A stretch of DNA of 64,000 nucleotides from Scilla litardierei (taxonomy: Eukaryota; Streptophyta; Magnoliopsida; Asparagales; Asparagaceae), in the NCBI GenBank assembly GCA_030789695.1, contig CM061133.1:95411528-95475527 (forward strand), written 5' to 3'. The notes under the pieces were generated by a model. It did not search any database. It saw nothing but the letters and a program-made list of their open reading frames with translations, and had not been told where the DNA came from. Shown here one piece after another: positions 33,986-45,987 of this stretch. The position numbers and the translations under genes are program-made. Each line of letters opens with the position of its first letter. Position 1 is the stretch's first letter.

Positions 33986-36705
33986 TCATGGTGGGCAATA
34001 CAGGTGATGCCCAAAATCCAGCATCTCTTCAGCTCCAGAGGTTGTGGCTATTGGTGTAGTCGGCGGCTGTAAAAAGATTTGCTCGACTACCCTCCCTTTT
34101 TTGACAGGATCCGGGGGCTTCTCCCTCAAATTGGCGTCTACCGCCATCTTTTTCAGGTTCCGTACCTCATCACCGATGAGGTCCATTGGTTCTTTTCCTT
34201 TTCTCCTCGTGGGAGGAGACTTAGGAAATCCGGGAGGGATCACATGTCGCGCGACCGCCTCACTAGCAACTTAATTCTTTGGGGAGCCAACTTGCTCTCC
34301 AAGGTCCCCCAAGCTATCGGGGGGATTCCTCGAGAGCACTTCCCAGGCACTTGTTTCAACAGCTCTATTTTCTTCATTCTCCAGCATATTGATAATAGGA
34401 TCGTCCGGGGGATTTGGATGCTTCATCGACAAGCCTAAGTCAAATTCCACTCTTTCTTGGCCCACATTGAGGGAAAGCTTCACATTCTTCACTTCTATCA
34501 ACACTCAGGCGGTTGCCATAAAGGGTCGTCCAAGAATAATTGGGGTATGCTTATCTTCCGGCATGTCCATTACCACGAAATCTACCGGTACATGTACTCC
34601 TTTCACATCGACGGGGAGGTCGTCCACTATTTCCACCGGATATTTGACCGAACGGTCAGCAAGTTGTAATGTCATGCCGGTGGGCTCTAAGTCTCCCATC
34701 CCTATTCTCTTGTACAACTATAGGGGCATTAACATGACGCTTGCACCAAGATCGACGATTGCCCTCTGGATTTGCACTACCCCAATAGAGCAAGGGATGG
34801 AGAAACTTCCGGGGTCCTTGAGCTTGGGCGGATTTGCACGCTGAATGAGTGTGCTGCACTCCGCCGTTAACACGACCTTCTCTTTTCTAGATCCCCGTGT
34901 CACCAAGTCTTTCAGAAATTTGGCATATGAGGGGATTGTCTCGATGGCCTCGAGGAAGGGGATTTGTAAGCTCATATCTTTCACCATGGAAAAGAATCTG
35001 CCATACTTCTCATCGATTTTGGCCTTGGCAAGCCGTTGTGGGAAAGGCACAACAGGCTTGAACACTCTTGGGTTCCCTTCCTCATCCTTCTCCTTCTCCT
35101 CCCTATGAACTCCCTCCGGAGTAGTTGTCTTGGGTGACGAAGCACCGTCGTCATTTAATTTCTCAGTTGGTCGTTCCATGACCAACGGTGCTTCCGGTCC
35201 TTTGGGGGGGTCTCTCGTAGGTATTTGAGTTCCACTCCTCAAGACGATGGCAGAAACGTTCTCATGCTCATGTGTGAGCGCCAAGGTCCGATTTACCCCC
35301 CTCGGGTTCACCTCAGGCTGTGGCGGTAAGAGATTCTGCGGTCTCTGAAGGTTCGCCACTTGCAACCCCAGCTGGGTCACCTGATCAGTGAGGACTCTTT
35401 GTCCTATCTCCAGCTTCAGATTTATTTTCTCCTGATTGGCGATGTATTGAGTCAGGAGGGACTCAACTGGAGAAATGGCCCTCTGCTGGCTGTATTGCTG
35501 CTGGGTGGGCTGCTGATTCCTAGAAGCATACTGTTGATACTGCGGTGGAGGTTGTAGCTGCTGAAATTGCTGTTAGGGCCTAGCCTGCTGATATATCTGA
35601 TGTTGTTGTTGAGCCGATTGTTGGTAAGATGCCCGGTAACTGAGGTTCGGATGATTCCGGTTGTTGGGAGAGTAGGCCGGGTTTGAGTTGGTTCATGGTG
35701 GAAATGGCACATTCCCCGTAGGATTGTACAACAATGCTCTCGCCTGATCCAATGGTGGTGAGATGTCACCACCGTCGAACTCTCCAAAAACTTCAGATTC
35801 TACCGCAGCAATCTGTTGTGGACCGGCGCCACCGGCGCCTACCATCAATGCGGAGATTTGGGTTGATAGCAAGTCAAACTTGCTTGATAATTTGTCGACG
35901 TCTTCCACTCTATGGATGCCCCCAGACCTTGGTGTGGCTCTCTCGTCACACCACCGTTCATTGTTGGATGCCATATTTTCCAAAATTTGCCCCGCATCTT
36001 CTTCGCTTCTTGACATGAAGGACCCTCCAGCCGCGGCGTCCATGGAAGATTTCAGATCGTCCCTCAAGCCATTATAAAACAGATTTATGATCTGCCACTT
36101 GGGGAGCTCATGGTGGGGACATCTTCTCTGCATCTCCTTGTATCTTGTCCAAGCCTCATGCAAGGACTCGTGGCTGGCCTGGGAGAAGGAGGAGATATCA
36201 TTCCTCAGCTTCATGGTCTTCCCCAGGGGAAAGAACTTCGTCGGGAAAGCATTTGAGAGCTTCTCCCAGGTGTTGAATGTATTCGGGTCCTTCCCCCTAA
36301 GCCACAGCTTCAGTCGAATCGCCTCAGTTGTGACACCGTTAATCCGGAAGGTGTCACATTTCTACAAGAAGGAGTCTCTAGATGCTCGATCGGGCTCTCC
36401 ATGGGTGCACCCGAAAACTGATCCTGCCAGATCCTCGTCACCAAAGACGGCTTAAGCTCGAAGCTTTGGGCCGTAATAGCTGGAGGACGGATGGCGGAGG
36501 TGCACTCGATGGAAGGCATCGAGTACTCCAACAGGGACTTGTGAGGCGGGGTGTTCTCCCCCATGGCTTCAGGATCCTCTCTTCTTCGCTTCTTGGTGGC
36601 CAAACGCCTTAGGGTGGCGTTTATCTCTGGATCAACGGGGATCAAGTCGTCGAGACTTCTTGAACTCCTGCGCATGAAAAACAACAAACACCCGTGAAGC
36701 GACAA
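33986..36705 (-). pseudogene. gag-protease polyprotein remnant of Athila-like element 1
   Basis: From about 36675 (MRRSSRSLDDLIPVDPEINA) through the capsid core (NTFNTWEKLSNAFPTKFFP, LHEAWTRYKEMQRRCPHH, INLFYNGL) to protease with VDLGASVMLMPL and FVVMDMPEDKHTPIILGRPF; the active site is D-L-G as in its relatives. Breaks: a frameshift near 36360, a deletion in capsid after EAIRLKL (compare the intact homologue at 61221-63674), and stops at about 35695, 35572, 34720 and 34271, the last followed in frame by a basic tail (SPPTRRKGKEP) to 33986. No CCHC zinc knuckle is seen. Gag and protease would assemble and mature the particle; this copy cannot. Confidence 0.88.
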
Positions 36706-36861
36706 GTGGGAAAGAAACAGAAAAGATAAGAAATAAAAATAAAAATAAAAATAAAAATAAGAAAATAAAAAGGAAAAAGAAGAATGCGAAAATTATCGCG
36801 AGGTAGGGATAAGAGCTAGACACTAGGGTTCATGAGATCCTAAAATAACAAGCACGTTGCC

Positions 36862-36879
36862 TCCCCGGCAGCTGCGCCA
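36862..36879 (-). other. Primer binding site, tRNA-Asp type
   Basis: The minus strand reads TGGCGCAGCTGCCGGGGA, close to TGGCGCCGTTGCCGGGGA, the complement of the plant tRNA-Asp 3' end used by Athila. It lies 6 bp inside the 5' LTR, the same spacing as in the two other Athila-like copies. Confidence 0.75.
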
Positions 36880-36885
36880 TAAACT

Positions 36886-38487
36886 TGGCCGGCGCCCCGG
36901 CGCGGTGCGAACGGGGGTACGGAAATCTAAATATTTGTAACCGCAAGCGCACGGTGTTGTAGTGTGGCTTGGGGGTCGAACACAGGGAGGCGAGGATGTG
37001 CTTGTGTCAAAGAGGACTAAAATCACCCCGTGGGCGAGCTAGCCCGGATCGAAAGATGGGTTGTCATGGTAAATGAATGCAAGGTGTAAACAATATGAGG
37101 GAAAAACCCCGGGACTTTGGTTTCGACCCCAACGAGCGACTATCGCCGATACGGCCTACAGGTATGATGACGATCTGAATTAGGGTCTAATGATGAGACG
37201 TTGCCTCTGAAAGGGGTACCAGCATCCCATGGGCCCGATATTCCGGTCGGTGCCCAGGATGATACGCCGGACTTCCCGGGTTCGATCAATGGGCACTCCC
37301 GTGTCTATTAACACTGATCGACTCCGGAAGCACTAAGCTTGCAACAATAACTCCCAACGTCTCATCCTGCCGCTCCCGCGCGCTAGGATTCGACGTCTAC
37401 GCTAAGGGCGTGAGCTATGGCTAGGGAGTCAGCCGTCAAGTTTATTCCCACTTGGCCCAACGATCAAAGACGGTCTTTTTCCCGCCGATGACAATAAAAC
37501 ACCCGCGTAACCTTTATATTCCTAATCCCTATCGATTTCCTAACCCTATGGACGCAACGGGAAGAGCCCCCGAAGGGGTTTCTGCCAAAATCCCAGATTT
37601 GGGAACTACTCACAAATATTCATTAAAAAGCGATCTAAACGAAAATGAACCGTTAAAATCATAATCAGACAATAGAAATGCAGTGGTAGTAAAGAAATTA
37701 AGATAATACTAAAGTTTTACAAAGATCCGAAAACTTACAAAAACTGAAAAATTACAGCCGTCACAAAATGAAGAAAACAGTAAAAAATAACCAACTCCCG
37801 AATCTGGGATACCTATGGTTCTATTTATATAAAACGACATCACCCGACCGGTTGACAAGTCAACCGGTCGGGTGAGCCGCTTCACAAAACTACAGCACAA
37901 AGCGGGGTTTCACCCGGTCAGTATGAACAGGTCGGTTGGATCTTGGATGCGGTCGGTTGGATCTTGGTGCCGATCGGTTGGATCTTGGTGCAGACCAGGT
38001 GAGGAGACCGGTTGGAACTTCTAGTCTTGGCTGTTGAAATTCAGCTACAGGTGAACCGATCAGGTGAAGGTCACCCGATCGGTTGGCAATCAGCTCCGAA
38101 TTTCCAGAGACATTGAGCTTCTGACCCGGTCGCTGAACCGACCGGGTGACTTCTCGTGAGCTCCAAGCTGCGTCCGGGTGGTGCACGTGTGCATCACCCG
38201 ATCGGTTGGAGATGACCAACCTACCGGGTGAGGGGCTGAAAGATGAAATCTTCGTCGTTTGACCCCCTGGGTCACGCGTGACTCCTCCCGTTGCTCTGGG
38301 GACACATGATATCATCGTTTTACGCCCCAAATGCCAGTAAACTCCTGTAAAACACGAAAAACACGGAAAAGTGAAAGAAAACAAGAAAACACAAGAAAAC
38401 ACGAGAAAACGAATAAAAGACGGCGGTAAAATACGGAAAAACACGGAAGAAAACGTGCGTAAATGTATGAAATATAAACGCACGTCA
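36886..38487 (-). repeat. 5' LTR of Athila-like element 1
   Basis: 1602 bp, the same length as the 3' LTR, with the same termini. The 36-bp U3 palindrome is at 37840-37875. The adjacent TATA box is altered (TATATAAAT order on the minus strand) relative to the other LTR. Confidence 0.95.
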
Positions 38488-38882
38488 GATAGTAACCTGA
38501 GACACACACCCCCCTCCTTAGGGGTAGATAAATCACACCAAGCCCAAATATGCTGGTTACCCCATATAAAACGCCTACAGGCAGAAGTAATAAAATGTAG
38601 AATCGACAATGGGATATGATAAGCAAACTTCCAAAAGACAACCATGCCATAAATCACAGTGCGGACCAGCTCAATTCTACCAGCAATAGAGAGAAGAGTA
38701 GAAGACCAACCAAGAAGCCTCTTCTTGCATCTATCTACCAGGCAATTAAACATGCAGGCTTTGGGATTGTGAGCTGAAAGGGGTAATCCAAGGTAGGTAG
38801 TGAGGGATGCCACCCTTTTTATACCAAGGGTTCTAGCAAGTCTCCCAAGCTCTTTAGTGCCCTTACTGATAATAACTGATTC
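38488..38882 (-). pseudogene. LINE reverse transcriptase C-terminal part (copy 2, 5' half)
   Basis: The minus strand reads SVIISKGTKELGRLARTLGI, TYLGLPLSAHNPKACMFNCL, STLLSIAGRIELVRTVIYGM and IWAWCDLSTPKEGGVCLRLL, matching 6470-6850 of the plus-strand LINE. It stops at the LTR insertion and continues at 27646. At the other end homology stops near 38882, next to TATATA and the palindromic element, so this LINE is either 5'-truncated here or cut by that insertion. Confidence 0.9.
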
Positions 38883-39626
38883 ATATATATATACTAGTCA
38901 TTACCCGTGCCCATAGGGCACGGTTTATTTAATGGCTGAGTTTTCACCCCCACAAATTTCAAGTTTCCCAAATTTTAAGTTTTCCCACAAAATTTCAAGT
39001 TTCCCCCCAAATTTAAGTTTTCCTCCAAAATTTAAGTCCCCCAAAGTTGTCATTGCCACCTAGGACAAACTTTCCACGCAGGACAAAGTTTTGTCCTAGT
39101 AGGATAAGATTCAAAATCTTCGAAGGACTGGAAAAAAATGGTCAGAAGGGGGGAGAATAAAAAGTGTGGATGTGTGTGTGAGGAGTGTCCAAGGGAAAAA
39201 ATGCAAAAACCGGGGTTGTATGTGCAAAATTGCCCACATCCACTCTTATCCCTCAAAATATCATCTCTTATATTTTCTCTTGTCCAATTTCCCTCTTTAA
39301 TATAATAGATATCAAATTCTCTTATCCAATTTCTCAAGTCCAAATTCTCTTATCCAATTTCTCTTGATAACATCCCTCTTTTAAATAATAGATATCCAAA
39401 TTCGCTTTTCCAATTTCTCATGTCCAAATTCTCTAATCCAATTTCGCTTGATAACATCCCTCTTTTATATAATAGATATCCAAATTCTCTTATCCAATTT
39501 CTCATGTCCAAATTCCCTTATCCAATTTCTCTTGATAACATCCCTCTTTTATATAATAGATATCTCTTATCCAATATCTCTTGTCCAATATCTCTTGTCC
39601 AATTTCTCTTGATAACATCCCTCTTT

Positions 39627-39628
<2 letters not shown>

Positions 39629-39700
<72 letters not shown>
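39629..39700. repeat. (TA)n microsatellite in the palindrome
   Basis: Uninterrupted TA dinucleotides, followed by ACATACAT-type repeats. It gives meaningless Ile-Tyr frames on both strands. Confidence 0.95.
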
Positions 39701-39707
<7 letters not shown>

Positions 39708-39731
39708 CATACATATATACATACATATATA

Positions 39732-40480
39732 TCTATATTATAAAAGAGGGATGTTATCAAGAGAAATTGGACAAGAGATATTGGAAAAGATAAATTGGAT
39801 AAGAGATATAGTACAAGAGAAATTGGATAAGAGATATCTATATTATAAGAGAGGGATGTTATCAAGAGAAATTGGATAAGCGATATCTATATTATAAAAG
39901 AGGGATGTTATCAAGTGAAATTGGATAAGCGATATTGGAAAAGAGAAATTGGATAAGAGATATCTATATTATAAAAGAGGGATGTTATCAAGAGAAATTG
40001 GATAAGAGATATTGGAAAAGAGAAATTGGATAAGAGATATCTATATTATAAAAGAGGGATGTTATCAAGAGAAATTAGATAAGAGATATTGGAAAAGAGA
40101 AATTGGATAAGAGATATCTATATTATAAAAGAGTGATGTTATCAAGAGAAATTGGATAAGAGATATTGGACATGAGAAATTGGATAAGAGATATCTATAT
40201 TATAAAAGAGGGATGTTATCAAGAGAAATTGGATTAGAGATATTGGAAAAGATAAATTGGATTAGAGATATCTATATTATAAAAGAGCGATGTTATCAAG
40301 AGAAATTGAATAAGAGATATTGGACAATAGAAACTGGATAAGAGTGATGTTATCAAGAGAAATTGGATAAGAGATATCTATATTACAAACGAGAGATGTA
40401 ATCAAGAGAAATTGGATAAGAGATATTGGACAAGAGAAATTGGATAAGGGATATCTATTATATAAAAGACGGATGTTATA
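39732..40480. repeat. 77-bp minisatellite
   Basis: TCTATATTATAAAAGAG starts at 39963, 40040, 40117, 40194 and 40270, i.e. 77-bp steps, with less regular copies on both sides. Each unit holds GATGTTATCAAGAGAAATTG and repeats of GAAATTGGATAAGAGATAT. The left arm has the same unit in inverted orientation at about 39370-39620, with 77-87 bp spacing. Confidence 0.85.
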
Positions 40481-40956
40481 AAGAGAAATTGATAAGAGAA
40501 TTTGGACATGAGAAATTGGATAAGAGAATTTGGATATCTATTATATAAAACAGGGAAATTGAATAAGAGAAAAATAAGAGATGCGATTTTGAGGGATAAA
40601 AGAGGAGGTTGGGAATTTTGCACATACAACCCCGGTTTTTGTATTTTTTCCTATGGACCCTCCCCACACACACACCCACACTTTTTATTCTCACCCCTTC
40701 CGGCCATTTTTTTCCAGTTCTATGAAGATTTTGAATCTTATCCTACTAGGACAAAGCTTTGTCCTACGTGGCAAGTTTGTCCTTGACAATTTTGGGGGGA
40801 CTTAAATTTTGGGGAAAAACTTAAATTTGGGGGGAAACTTGAAATTTTGTGGGAAAACTTGAAATTTGGGGGAACTAGAAATTTGTGGGGGAGAAAAACT
40901 CAGCCATTAAATAAACCGTGCCCTATGGGCACGGGTAATGACTAGTATATATATAT

Positions 40957-43466
40957 AGTAACACCACGCTCCCCAGGGTACCCGATAAGTATGAATCCGT
41001 ATCTGGTAATCCCAAATAGGAGTGCGCTACAAATGAAAATTCAAGACACAAAACAAAGCAGGTCCACTACGCACTGCTGGGATAGTACATGTAGTATGCC
41101 AGACGACAACACAGACAGAAACACCAAGTACCAACAATCCCAACTCTCAAATATGTATATACATAAAACAAGTCCAAGTACAAAATCTTATACAATTCTC
41201 ATATACAACAAATAACTCACATCTCTCCAAATACAAGAACACTCTCTTAAAACACTCACAAATTCAAACAACCCTCAACTCCAACCAATCAAACTGATGG
41301 GCCTCCAACTCCACGATCCAACACCGGAAAAAAAATCAACGGGGACACATCACAGCATGACCCAGTAGGAATTCCAAACTCAACTCACATGGTACAAATG
41401 GATGACATGCTCTATGCAATAGTCTGTAAACTAACTCAAGCATATCATGATAGGAACAACATAAATGACATACTTAACGGATCACATACCTGCCGCAAAG
41501 AAGAACCTACAAAATAAAGTAAGTGCTACAGACAGAGAAGTGAACTACAATATTAGGAAACTGAAACCTAGTAGTACAACATCAACCCAAATACCACTAC
41601 TAGCAACGACCAAAAAGAAACCCAGTCACATCATTCAGTTCTCAACCACAATGATATGATGCTTATGATGACATGCCCCCCTTCATGAAAATGATGCAAA
41701 CACAAATGCAATGCAAGGCATGCCTAAGGATCCCATTCCTATGCCGGCATGCAAGTGGATCGTGCTTCTACTCCATTATCAATGTGGAGCCACCTAATGG
41801 TATCAAGAGGTTGCCCACGGCGACTTCTCCCACCTCCTACTACGGCAACTTTGTCCATGCCCGTGCACTCCACCTTCGTGTCCTAATCACATCATATCAC
41901 CCATTCCATATTCCGCATGTATCCAACAACACATTTCCAATTTCCCAACTCAATTCATTTCATATAAATCTCATTTTCATACCAAGCAAAGTTGAGTAAA
42001 AAGCTTTCAACATTCCAAAAGGGGACAATTTCACAAGGTTAATATAACTTCCAACAAAATGAGAGCAATCCCACAAAATGAGAGGAATTATAACTCCTAA
42101 CATGCTAAATGAGAGTTATTTCATATAATAAGTGGTACAACATATTCAAGCTCCAACATATTTAGTGGCATAATTATTTCACATAATTAGTGGCACAAAT
42201 TGAATAATAAGGCTCCAAAATGCTAGATTAGAGCATTTTCACATAATTATTGAAACAAGCTAATCAAGAGTGAGACATAAATCACATAAGCATGGCCAAT
42301 CTCACATCACAATGTTTTGTTCCCATATTCCACAGTGTCCATACCAAGAAAATTTAATAATAAGCTTCTAACATTTCTAAATGAGAACAATTTTCACAAT
42401 TTTACAAAATTTAAGTAGCAAGCCTTTCAATTTGCATCATGAATCATCAATTTCGCAATTTTAATGTGATAATCCCAAAATCATGACATCAAAGAACTCA
42501 ACATCCATTTAATTTTAACCTAGAATGCACCATGTGAAGAATTTGCAACAAAACCCTAAAAAGATGCAATCTTTATCATCAAGATGAAATGAAATGAAAC
42601 ATGAGAATTTGGATTGGACTCCTACCTTATGGAGAAGCAAAAGCCCTCTACTAATTCCATGAAACTCCTCCATCTTCATCAAGCTCCCAAAAAAATCCCA
42701 AAGCCTAACTTCATCTTTCAATTTCTCTTTCTTCCTTTCTTCTTCTCCATTTCTTTTCCTAAATTTGGCAGCAACCCCATTCTTTCTTTCCTCTTCTCTT
42801 TTTTTTCAATTCTTTCTCCAATTTTTCCTTCCCTTTCAATTTTTTTTGTGCCCATGCAACTTTCGGCTCCTTCTTTCTTTCATGCTCTCCTTTTCTTTTG
42901 TCATTCATTTATTTCTCTTGTCTTGTTTTTCCTTTCTTCATTTTTGGCTTGCATGACAAATTCGGCAGCATGGGCACCAAAGGGAAAACGACAAGAGGCT
43001 TGGGGAAAACGAAATGGGGAATTGAAAAAGAAAATGGGGAAATGAATAAAGAAATTTATTAATGAAGAGTGGAGAAGTATGTAGAATGAGGGGTTAATTA
43101 AATGTATAAGGAGATATTTCTAAGGCCCATTTACTACAAGTTTGTCATTCTCAACAAAATAAAACTTCTCCCCTCTTACTAATAATCCAAGCCCACTATT
43201 AAGCCCAACAAACTCTAGCTCGTAAAATTAACTATATGCCAACCCAATAATAATAATAATAATTACAACAACAACAACAATAATACTAACAACACCACTA
43301 ATAATAATACCAATCATATCATATGCAACCATATAGCCATTCACATAGGAATTTGCTATGCACACAACAAAATTACTATACACACTACGGAAGCACACAA
43401 GCAAGCATACACTACATATCAAACAAAAATACATACCGTACTGTATATGGCACTAGGGCCATTACA
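40957..43466 (-). mobile_element. Probable solo LTR (about 2.5 kb)
   Basis: The left end reads GTAACACCACGCTCCCC, like the TGTAACACCCCG ends of many plant Ty3/gypsy LTRs with the first T changed to A. The right end reads GGCCATTACA. Both are flanked by TATAT (40952-40956 and 43467-43471), weakly informative in TA-rich DNA. Internally there is no gene; a CT-rich tract at 42700-42960 and a TGCATGACAAATTCGGC stretch resemble a minus-strand LTR promoter/leader. No second LTR or internal region is seen. Confidence 0.5.
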
Positions 43467-44636
43467 TATATAATGACTTATAATGATTCATATAACGAGC
43501 TTTCGGTTAATGACTAGGTCAGACGACCTTTAGGCAGTAGGCTTAGAAGAGCCTCTCAAACCTAATGACTCAAATCATCCAATTATTTATTATCTCTTTT
43601 TTCTAATGCACTACATATCGTCCATCTTTCGACGTGAATCTCCAATTCTTTCTAAGGCACACTGACCTTGCTACTTAATAAACTCAATGAAACTATACAT
43701 TTTATTCTTTTTCTCATTTTTTTGAAAGAAATTTAACACCCATTCCCTAACATAAACTTTAGCATTCACAATGTCCAAACTCCTCTTCAAATCGAAAATC
43801 AATCCAATCAATCGCGTCCACCTAACTTATGCATCACAATAACTTGCATGAAATAAATTCAAGCTATTTCAAGATATTAATCATGGCAATTAAAAGTTTT
43901 CATAAAAGGCATATTAATGATTAATTCCATGAAGGAAAAATAATTAATTCAAGCCATAAAGAATTTTTAGAATTCAATTACCCCATAATAATCTGATAAC
44001 GTGATATGTAAATGAGTATAAAATAATGAAAAATGGTGATTGATTCTTTTCTATCATTTTATTAAAAAAAATTTATAAGATCTCATAGTCCCCCCAACTA
44101 AAGATGTACATTGTTCTCAATGTCAAAAAGGATACGAGTTTATTCGAATGCAAATGTCCTAGAAAGCATATTAAAAAATCTACGGTTCTGGAAAGAAAAA
44201 ATCGTGGTCAAATGTCGAATCACGGATCATTAATCGTGGACGAAGTTGTTTTATTTGCGATGTGAGCTCTTCGGTGAGTATTCTTCCTACACTCGACTCC
44301 TTATGGCCAAGCATTGATACAACCCATCATATCTCCACCATATTTGTATATTTTTCATACGTGAGAACATTATGTCAAAAAGAGATGGACAAATTTGATT
44401 ATCCATAAAAGCTTGCCATAATGTGTCGTCATAAATGATAAAGGAATTTAAAGATAATTGACAACCATCTGAATCTAAAAGATTAGGAATTAAAAATTGA
44501 GATTAGTGTTTGAGTTCATAGGAACTTGCCTAAAAAGGATCGCAATAATTGATTTTATAATCTGCCTTATGAGGAGGGGAAGTGACTACAAAAATGGATC
44601 TGGATGGAAAGACAACTCAGGCTCAATGTAGGTCAT

Positions 44637-45098
44637 CTAGTAGTCACCTTCGTCTGCTTTATCCTCTCCATCAGAAATCATAGGTTCTGTAGGACTCCTG
44701 AAACTCTGTGGTTCTTCTTGAATGTCTTCATGGGTGATGGTTTGGTGCACATCCTGATGTGGAGGAAATAATGGCTGTTGAAATGAATCTATGGGGATGT
44801 ATGGCTCAAGCTCCATCATAGTCTGTAAGCTCTCTCCCTTGCACACATCTTCCTCATCATAAAAGTGATAACCCGTAGCAGTCCATCCAATGTACTTGTA
44901 AACCTCAACTGGGATATATGAATCTAAAGGTAGACAGGGTTTGGGCTCCTCAATATTATCAACCTTGCTCTCGTCGTTCCTCGTCTCCACCCCAACCCCC
45001 CCATCATCACCAAAATGTAAATGCATTATGTAACCCTCATAGTGAACTCGCAGCCCCATCGTCCATCTCCTCATGCTCATCCAAATGTCCTTAATCAA
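44637..45098 (-). pseudogene. Acidic open frame of Athila-like element 3
   Basis: A 153-codon frame rich in Asp/Glu/Pro (for example EEDVCKGESLQTMMELEPYI), downstream of the gag remnant on the same strand. I recognise no domain. It occupies the place where the rest of gag and protease would be, but no D-L-G protease motif is visible. Confidence 0.3.
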
Positions 45099-45322
45099 AC
45101 TCCTCTACTAGGTTCCGTTACTACCTCTCATATGATTCCTCTTGGTGTCCCATAAGGTTGCATCAGTAGTAAATTCAAGGTAACTCCTTAGGTAGTCCCC
45201 AGACCTAATGAAATTTGCCCTCGAAAGGAGTGCTCTGGCCATCATCCTCATATTTAATTGAATGAACTCTAGATGGCGCAGTCTGCTTATACACTACAAG
45301 TTCCTGTAAGTACCACCATGCA

Positions 45323-45607
45323 TCATGTCTTATATGCAAAGAATTCTCTATTGCAGCTCATTTGCATGAAATCCTGCATATGAGGCAGTAATCCTGTGTA
45401 GAAGATCTGAATAAGATGATCATCATAGAAGCTATGATGTGTGCACTCAAGCATTAAATCGTTGAACCTCTTCAAAGCCTGATGGTAGGCCTTCCCATCG
45501 GCTTGGGTAAAGTTTGTAATCTGTTGTTTCATAGCTTGTTGTCTCTGTGCCTGCTTCAAAAAAGGAGGCGAGAATACTCGAAGGAAGTCAGACCGAAATG
45601 ATAACAA
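45323..45607 (-). pseudogene. Athila-type gag fragment of element 3
   Basis: The minus strand reads QQITNFTQADGKAYHQALKR, FNDLMLECTHHSFYDDHLIQ, IFYTGLLPHMQDFM. The pattern (F..L..CPHH....L...FYNGL) is that of Athila gag capsid, as in the intact copy at 61221-63674 (RFKDLQHQCPHH, SFYNGL). Only this core survives. Confidence 0.7.
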
Positions 45608-45969
45608 TTAGATAATGAGTCATGAGGCAAAGATTAAACCAAGATATAACATTATCTCTTATGGAATACGGGAAATATTTAAGACATAGTCTTTCAATAC
45701 GCTCGTTCCCAGGAAACATATGGTAGCATATCTTTTCAAACTATTGCAAGTGTAAATATGGATTCTCCTCCTCTGTACCGTAGAAAACCGGTAGGATTTG
45801 GATCAAATTAGAAATAAAGTCTAAAAGTATGCATTACCATCCATTTTTTTATTTTTTCAAAGAAAACAAAAATATAGGAAATATAAAAATTATCTTAAGC
45901 TATAAGGTGGAAGGATCTCACTAAATATTACTCTATATGATCTAAAATTATGGAATGAAGATACTGCTA

Positions 45970-45987
45970 TCCCCGGGAACAGTACCA
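45970..45987 (-). other. Primer binding site of Athila-like element 3
   Basis: The minus strand reads TGGTACTGTTCCCGGGGA, four differences from the tRNA-Asp complement, followed (6 bp) by the LTR edge, exactly as in elements 1 and 2. Confidence 0.6.

Larger units (their letters stand above)
27647..38487 (-). mobile_element. Athila-like element 1: non-autonomous gag-pro plus ATHILA ORF-1-like
   Basis: 10,841 bp with two 1602-bp LTRs, a tRNA-Asp-type primer binding site, a polypurine tract, a decayed gag-protease region, the stem-loop that usually follows Athila pol, a decayed ORF-1-like gene and a long 3' region. There is no RT, RNase H or integrase between protease and stem-loop. It sits inside the minus-strand LINE with a 5-bp target duplication. 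The LTR copies are clearly colinear, with scattered substitutions and no obvious length change. Confidence 0.93.
38894..40945. mobile_element. 2-kb palindromic element with Helitron-like 3' ends on both sides
   Basis: The right end reads CCGTGCCCTATGGGCACGG (hairpin), then GTAATGACTAG followed by T: a hairpin shortly before CTAG/T, as at Helitron 3' termini. The left end is its inverted copy (CTAG at 38894, hairpin at about 38905-38922). The arms stay complementary for at least 450 bp (for example CTTTGTCCTACGTGG and CCACGCAGGACAAAG; TCCTAGTAGGATAAG and CTTATCCTACTAGGA). The centre holds (TA)n and a minisatellite. No coding region. It could be two abutting Helitron derivatives in inverted orientation or a foldback transposon with these ends. 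Confidence 0.7.

Noticed and set aside
39420..39865. Frames of alternating Ile-Tyr on both strands
   Set aside because: Translation of a (TA)n microsatellite.
39732..40480. CRISPR-like regular repeats
   Set aside because: The 77-bp units are contiguous, with no unique spacers, in plant DNA: a minisatellite.
42614..43045. 143-codon Phe/Ser/Leu-rich frame
   Set aside because: A pyrimidine-rich tract in the probable solo LTR; no domain and overlapping frames of the same character.
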